A DNA stretch of 9,175 bases from Verrucomicrobiota bacterium (GTDB lineage: Bacteria > Verrucomicrobiota > Verrucomicrobiia > Chthoniobacterales > UBA10450): contig QHON01000014.1 of assembly GCA_003218815.1 (NCBI GenBank), forward strand, positions 1 through 9,175. The letters run 5' to 3'. Every line of letters starts with the position of its first letter. The stretch's first letter is position 1. This document shows positions 5,952 through 9,175 of the stretch, piece by piece. Below the pieces are notes generated by a model. The model was not told where the DNA came from. It ran no database searches and saw only the letters and a program-made list of their open reading frames with translations. The position numbers and the translations under genes were made by a program.

Positions 5952-6599
5952 CTAAGGCGAAGCGGTCGCTGCCGGTGCCGGCGAGCCGAAATTGAACTGG
6001 ACCGGCGGCGGCCTTTCCGCACCTTGTTGCGCGGTGAAAAATGGGCGCTGCGCGAAACCTAACATGCCCGCGATCAAATTGGTCGGGAAACTGCGCACGG
6101 CGATGTTGTAGTTCTGCACCGCGGTGTTGAAGTTTCCGCGTTCGACCGAGATTCGATTCTCGGTTCCTTCAAGCTGTGCTTGTAAGCCAACAAAATTCTG
6201 GTTGGCCTTCAGTTCCGGGTAACGCTCAACCACCACGAGCAAACGAGAGAGCGCATTGCTCAACTGCCCTTGGGCGGCTTGGAATTGCTCGAGCTGCGCC
6301 GCATCGGTAGGCGCTCTGTTCGGGTCAAGTTGCACGCGCCCGACACTGGCCCGCGCATTCGTGACTTCAACGAGCGTCGATTTTTCAAAGTTGGCTGCGC
6401 CTGACACCGTGTTTACTAGATTCGGAATCAAATCCGCACGCCGTTGATAAACATTCTGCACCTGGGCCCAGCTTTGATCGACACTTTGCTGCAAACGGAC
6501 CAGACGATTGTAACTGCCGCCCAGCGCGAGAGCCGCAACAACAGCAATGAAAAGCAAAATGACGAGCACTACACCACAACCGATGGCGAATTTGTTCAT
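5952..6599 (-). CDS. lemA: LemA family protein
   Basis: A 215-residue membrane-anchored helical protein. The N-terminal segment (about 5-27, 'IGCGVVLVILLFIAVVAALA') is a single membrane anchor with the rest outside. The LemA core is clear: 'YNRLVRLQQSVDQSWAQVQN' (30-49), 'YQRRADLIPNLVNTVSG' (51-67), 'VVVERYPELKANQNFVGLQA' and 'LEGTENRISVERGNFNTAVQ' then 'NYNIAVRSFP'. A short Pro/Ala-rich tail ends the protein. I chose the ATG at 6599 because it begins just before the membrane segment; the frame is open to 6830, but that part lies antisense-free inside the preceding hydrolase gene in another frame and resembles no LemA. It is the first gene of a LemA-TPM-TPM cluster. The precise function of bacterial LemA proteins is not established. 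Confidence 0.93.
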   Translation of the reverse strand: MNKFAIGCGVVLVILLFIAVVAALALGGSYNRLVRLQQSVDQSWAQVQNVYQRRADLIPNLVNTVSGAANFEKSTLVEVTNARASVGRVQLDPNRAPTDAAQLEQFQAAQGQLSNALSRLLVVVERYPELKANQNFVGLQAQLEGTENRISVERGNFNTAVQNYNIAVRSFPTNLIAGMLGFAQRPFFTAQQGAERPPPVQFNFGSPAPAATASP

Positions 6600-6637
6600 G
6601 TCTCGAAATTGTGCGGGGTATTTTGTTCCACGGCAAG

Positions 6638-7681
6638 TCAATCTCCGCGGCCGAGTACGAGTCGCAAAAAATACGCGTCCGAGAATTTTGCATGCGATCC
6701 TTGTCGCACAATCAGGGCGTTCAAAGATGGAATGATGAACAAGCGCTGATAACCCGAGCCGAGTGCCACCACCATGTCGGCCGGAGCGTCCTTGGAGATG
6801 CAAATACCTGTCCATTGCGCGCTTTGCCACTGCAGGTCGAGCATTCGTTCCATGTCATCCTCCTGCCCATTCGGTGCCTGCCGGTTCAACCAAAACGTGA
6901 GGCCATATGAAGGGTTTGCTGGCGAGCTGGCAAATGCCTCGCGCAGCAAATCTGCCGAAATAATTCGGCGTCCGTGATAATTCCCCTGGCCGAGCACCAG
7001 TTCGCCCAGCCGCGCCCACTCGCGCGCGGTCAATTCAAACCCTGTAGCGAGCAGCGGATTGCCACGCGCATCTTTTTTGTAGTTGAGATGACGTAACCCG
7101 AGCCGATTCAGCACCCGGCTTTCGACGTAGGCGGTTATTGCGCGGTCTTGCAATTTTCGGCGCAGCAATTCCGAGAAAATCTGGAGGTGACTGGGGCCGT
7201 AAATAAAAGCCGAGCCGGGCTCAGCCACAGTGGGCAATCGAATCGCCATGGCATTGCGATCGCGCATCGACGCGCGCTGGAGACGGGAAGCGCCTTCGAT
7301 ACCGTCGGTCTGGCTCAGCAGCTGACGGATTGTGATTCGCGATTTGCGCGAGTCGCTCTTCCATTCACTGATCGTGTCGGAGACGAGATCGTCTAATTTA
7401 AATAATCCATCGCGCACCCCGGCCAACGCAGCGATTCCCCAAAAGCTTTTCGTCCCGCTGAAAATCGGCCATCTCTTGCCGGGTGAGCCTCCATTGGCAT
7501 AATGCTCGAAAATAGTCCGGCCATTTTGGATGACGAGCATGGAGATGCCCCGCTTGCTCTCAGAATACTTTGCGGCGCGGGCGCAATCAGCCGGGCGCAA
7601 CTGCCCGAACGCAGTTGTCGAGATGGCGATGAGAAAGGAAACCGCGACGAGCTCTAGTGCTCTGATTGTTCTGAAAACCAC
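6638..7681 (-). CDS. Secreted serine hydrolase, beta-lactamase/PBP fold (class C-like)
   Basis: A 347-residue protein of the class C beta-lactamase-related family (COG1680-like), whose members include esterases, D-amino-acid peptidases and carboxypeptidases. A hydrophobic N-terminus (about 8-26, ending 'TTAFGQ') is a probable signal peptide. The nucleophile motif S-x-x-K is Ser75-Gly-Thr-Lys78 in 'WPIFSGTKSFWG'. The second motif is Tyr161 in 'FIYGPSHLQIF', where the usual Tyr-x-Asn reads Tyr-Gly-Pro. Near the C-terminus 'LGSGYQRLFIIPSLNALIVR' followed by 'QGS' fits the family's last strand region. 'TIRQLLSQTDGIEG' is the family's conserved helix-turn. The start given is a GTG at 7681; there is no nearby ATG or clear Shine-Dalgarno, and the frame stays open upstream to about 7936. 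Substrate cannot be predicted. Confidence 0.88.
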   Translation of the reverse strand: MVFRTIRALELVAVSFLIAISTTAFGQLRPADCARAAKYSESKRGISMLVIQNGRTIFEHYANGGSPGKRWPIFSGTKSFWGIAALAGVRDGLFKLDDLVSDTISEWKSDSRKSRITIRQLLSQTDGIEGASRLQRASMRDRNAMAIRLPTVAEPGSAFIYGPSHLQIFSELLRRKLQDRAITAYVESRVLNRLGLRHLNYKKDARGNPLLATGFELTAREWARLGELVLGQGNYHGRRIISADLLREAFASSPANPSYGLTFWLNRQAPNGQEDDMERMLDLQWQSAQWTGICISKDAPADMVVALGSGYQRLFIIPSLNALIVRQGSHAKFSDAYFLRLVLGRGD

Positions 7682-7860
7682 GTGGCACTTGTAATCGGCA
7701 CCGGTCTTGAGGACAACAAACCGTTCGCCAACGTGAAGGGGATTGAGTGGCGTACGCGTCTCAGGTGCCGGCGAAAACGTCCCACTTTCGCAGACTTGAG
7801 CGAGGAGAAAGATTGCTTTCGGCGAGACTCGTGGGCTATCCGGAATTTGCGCGCGCCGAC
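7682..7860 (-). other. 179-base gap between scpB and the serine hydrolase
   Basis: No RNA gene, terminator or clear promoter is seen. The hydrolase frame is open across the whole gap and into scpB, with no ATG; a CTG overlapping the scpB stop (CTGA at 7864-7861) and the GTG at 7681 are the only plausible near-standard starts I noted. The plus strand also has a 68-codon open frame starting at 7682 that resembles nothing. Confidence 0.4.
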
Positions 7861-8544
7861 TCAGCTCGGCGATGCCGGAGCAGTTTGATCGCTTACAACC
7901 GGTGGCACAGCCGATTCTTTCGACTCCAGGCCGGCGTCAGCAGCAGCGCCGGCTCCAGCGGCCTGCGACCGCGCGCTTAGGGGCAGATAGCGCTTTCGCA
8001 ACTCCTCTACATTTGGCAATTCATCTAAAGCGCGCAGACCGAAGTGATCGAGAAAAAATTGCGTCGTTTCATAAAGAAGAGGACGACCGGGAACTTCCGC
8101 GCGTCCGGCAATTTTCACGAGGCCACGCTCCATCAAGGTTTGCAGCACTCCATCGATGCTGACTCCCCTGACCGCTTCGACATCGGCACGTATAATCGGC
8201 TGGCGGTAGGCAATGATTGCGAGCGTCTCGAGCGCGGGCGCGGTTAGGCGCGCCGGTTTGGGCGCTGGAAAAAGCTGGCGGACCCACCGAACGAAGGCTG
8301 GGTCGGTGACGAGCTGCCAGCCTTCGGCTTTTTCAGTCATTGCAAAAGCGTGCTGCTCCTGAACGTATTCGATTTTCAGTTGCTCAAGCGCTGCCGCAAT
8401 TTCCGCTTCAGTCGCGCGTGCAAACTCGTTAGGCGAAAGTTCGTCTTCTGCGCCCGCCCCCTTGATCGCTGTGGTCAGTTCACGGATCGATAGTGGCTTC
8501 TGCGCGCTGAAAAGGAGCGCTTCAACAACACGCGACAAGTTCAT
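7861..8544 (-). CDS. scpB: Segregation and condensation protein B
   Basis: ScpB, 227 residues, dimerises and binds the kleisin ScpA in the SMC condensin complex that compacts and segregates the chromosome. Two winged-helix domains are evident: the first at about 1-95 ('VVEALLFSAQKPLSI', 'EGWQLVTDPAF') and the second at about 100-180, with the family signature 'TLAIIAYRQPIIRADVEAVR' (107-126) followed by 'GVSIDG', then 'LMERGLVKIAGRAEVPGRPL' and 'LYETTQFFLDHFGL'. The C-terminal 40 or so residues are Ala/Ser/Pro-rich and probably disordered. The ATG at 8544 follows the glmM stop by 43 bases, which include a repeat also found before rpoA. scpA, the usual neighbour, is not adjacent on either visible side. 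Confidence 0.96.
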   Translation of the reverse strand: MNLSRVVEALLFSAQKPLSIRELTTAIKGAGAEDELSPNEFARATEAEIAAALEQLKIEYVQEQHAFAMTEKAEGWQLVTDPAFVRWVRQLFPAPKPARLTAPALETLAIIAYRQPIIRADVEAVRGVSIDGVLQTLMERGLVKIAGRAEVPGRPLLYETTQFFLDHFGLRALDELPNVEELRKRYLPLSARSQAAGAGAAADAGLESKESAVPPVVSDQTAPASPS

Positions 8545-8561
8545 CCAGAAAATACTTTATG

Positions 8562-8582
8562 CCGGAACCAGGAGAGCAGAAA
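8562..8582. repeat. Copy of the rpoA-leader repeat in the glmM-scpB spacer
   Basis: This 21-base stretch matches 4396-4416 at 18 of 21 positions in the same orientation, including an exact 12-base ggagagcagaaa (8571-8582 and 4405-4416). It fills about half of the 43-base spacer between glmM and scpB. Confidence 0.6.
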
Positions 8583-8587
8583 AGAGA

Positions 8588-9175
8588 TTATTGGCTGCTA
8601 GCTGGTCCGATGGCTTCTTGAATTGCGTCCGCGATGCGGTTCGCTTGCTTGTCGATCTTGTCGAATTCCTGGCCTTCGATGAGCAAGCGAATTTTTGGCT
8701 CGGTGCCGGAGTAGCGGAGGAGCACACGGCCTTTGCCGGAAAGTTCTTTCTCGATTTCATTCACCAGCTTCATCACTGCCGGCAGTTCGGCGAGCGGTGG
8801 TTTTTCTTTCACGAGCAGGTTGCGTTGGGCCTGCGGATATTTCTTCAGAGACGTCTTTAACTTACTCAAGGGCTGACCAGTCTTGTGCATGATTCGCAAA
8901 ATCTGGAGCGCGCTGATAATGCCGTCGCCGGTGGTCGTAAAATCCCGGAAAATGATGTGACCGCTCTGCTCGCCGCCGAGATTCAGTTTTCGCTGCACCA
9001 TTTCTTCGATAACATACCGATCGCCGACTTTCGTGCGCACTACCTTGCCGCCCTGCGCAGCGAGTGTTTCATCGAGGCCGAAATTGCTCATCACGGTGGC
9101 GGCGACCGTGTTCTGCTCAAGGCGACCGGTGCGCAAAAGATCGATTGATGCAACCGCAAGAATCTCGTCCCCATC
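8588..9175 (-). CDS. glmM: Phosphoglucosamine mutase (partial, N-terminus off the right edge)
   Basis: GlmM converts glucosamine-6-phosphate to glucosamine-1-phosphate, the step before UDP-GlcNAc formation for peptidoglycan. About 195 C-terminal residues of a usual 445-450 are visible. The first residues 'DGDEILAVASIDLL' align with the segment just after the family's metal-binding DGDGDR loop, which together with the catalytic serine loop lies outside. Seen inside: 'AATVMSNFGL', 'KVGDRYVIEEM', the sugar-binding loop 'GGEQSGHIIF' (about 8977-8948), 'TTTGDGIISALQIL' and the C-terminal phosphate-binding loop 'RYSGTEPKIRLLIEG' (about 8716-8672). The GEQSGH loop and RYSGTEP favour GlmM over general phosphoglucomutase/phosphomannomutase paralogues. 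The gene ends with TAA at 8590-8588 and is followed by scpB. Confidence 0.93.
   Translation of the reverse strand, partial: DGDEILAVASIDLLRTGRLEQNTVAATVMSNFGLDETLAAQGGKVVRTKVGDRYVIEEMVQRKLNLGGEQSGHIIFRDFTTTGDGIISALQILRIMHKTGQPLSKLKTSLKKYPQAQRNLLVKEKPPLAELPAVMKLVNEIEKELSGKGRVLLRYSGTEPKIRLLIEGQEFDKIDKQANRIADAIQEAIGPASSQ

Noticed and set aside
6600..6830. N-terminal extension of LemA to 6830
   Set aside because: It overlaps the hydrolase C-terminus and does not resemble LemA; the membrane anchor begins immediately after the ATG at 6599.
7682..7888. Plus-strand 68-codon frame in the scpB-hydrolase gap
   Set aside because: Short, runs into the scpB 3' end, no Shine-Dalgarno and no recognisable motif; all other genes are on the opposite strand.
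1..9175. Mobile element, CRISPR array, toxin-antitoxin or defence system
   Set aside because: I looked on both strands for transposase/integrase motifs, regularly spaced repeats, tRNA-like structures and small paired genes and found none; the content is conserved housekeeping genes.

Overview
This is a compact stretch of bacterial chromosome, roughly mid-50s % GC by eye, in which every gene I can support lies on the minus strand. Transcription therefore runs from the right edge to the left edge. Gene content is core housekeeping: cell-wall precursor synthesis, chromosome segregation, RNA polymerase, ribosome and respiratory complex I. I saw no mobile element, integrase, CRISPR array, tRNA or rRNA. 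Protein flavour (NuoD with an 'HRNHEKIGE' segment, separate NuoC and NuoD, a LemA/TPM pair) and intergenic 'aaatccg'-type repeats suggest a soil-type Verrucomicrobiota (Chthoniobacterales/Spartobacteria-like). That assignment is an inference of moderate to low confidence, not a measurement.

Layout in transcription order, right to left: (1) the C-terminal part of glmM, cut by the right edge; (2) scpB, the segregation and condensation protein; (3) a secreted serine hydrolase of the beta-lactamase/penicillin-binding-protein fold; (4) a three-gene envelope cluster of lemA, a membrane TPM-domain (YgcG-like) protein with a glycine-rich tail, and a small soluble TPM-domain protein 4 bases downstream; (5) a 274-base intergenic region with 21-base-period degenerate repeats and a perfect 9-bp inverted repeat; (6) rpoA and rplQ, 22 bases apart; (7) after a 111-base gap, the start of the complex I operon nuoA-nuoB-nuoC-nuoD, with 4-base stop/start overlaps at nuoB/nuoC and nuoC/nuoD. 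nuoD is cut by the left edge.

Functionally, NuoA to NuoD build the membrane-arm junction and the quinone/N2 end of NADH:quinone oxidoreductase. RpoA and L17 are the usual partner pair at the end of the alpha ribosomal operon, but here the S13/S11/S4 genes that normally precede them are absent and the LemA/TPM cluster takes their place. The most interesting signals are that rearrangement, the structured repeat-bearing leader before rpoA, a short repeat shared between the rpoA and scpB leaders, lineage-type extensions or insertions in L17 and NuoC, and the general weakness of Shine-Dalgarno sequences. I found no convincing undescribed multi-gene system.
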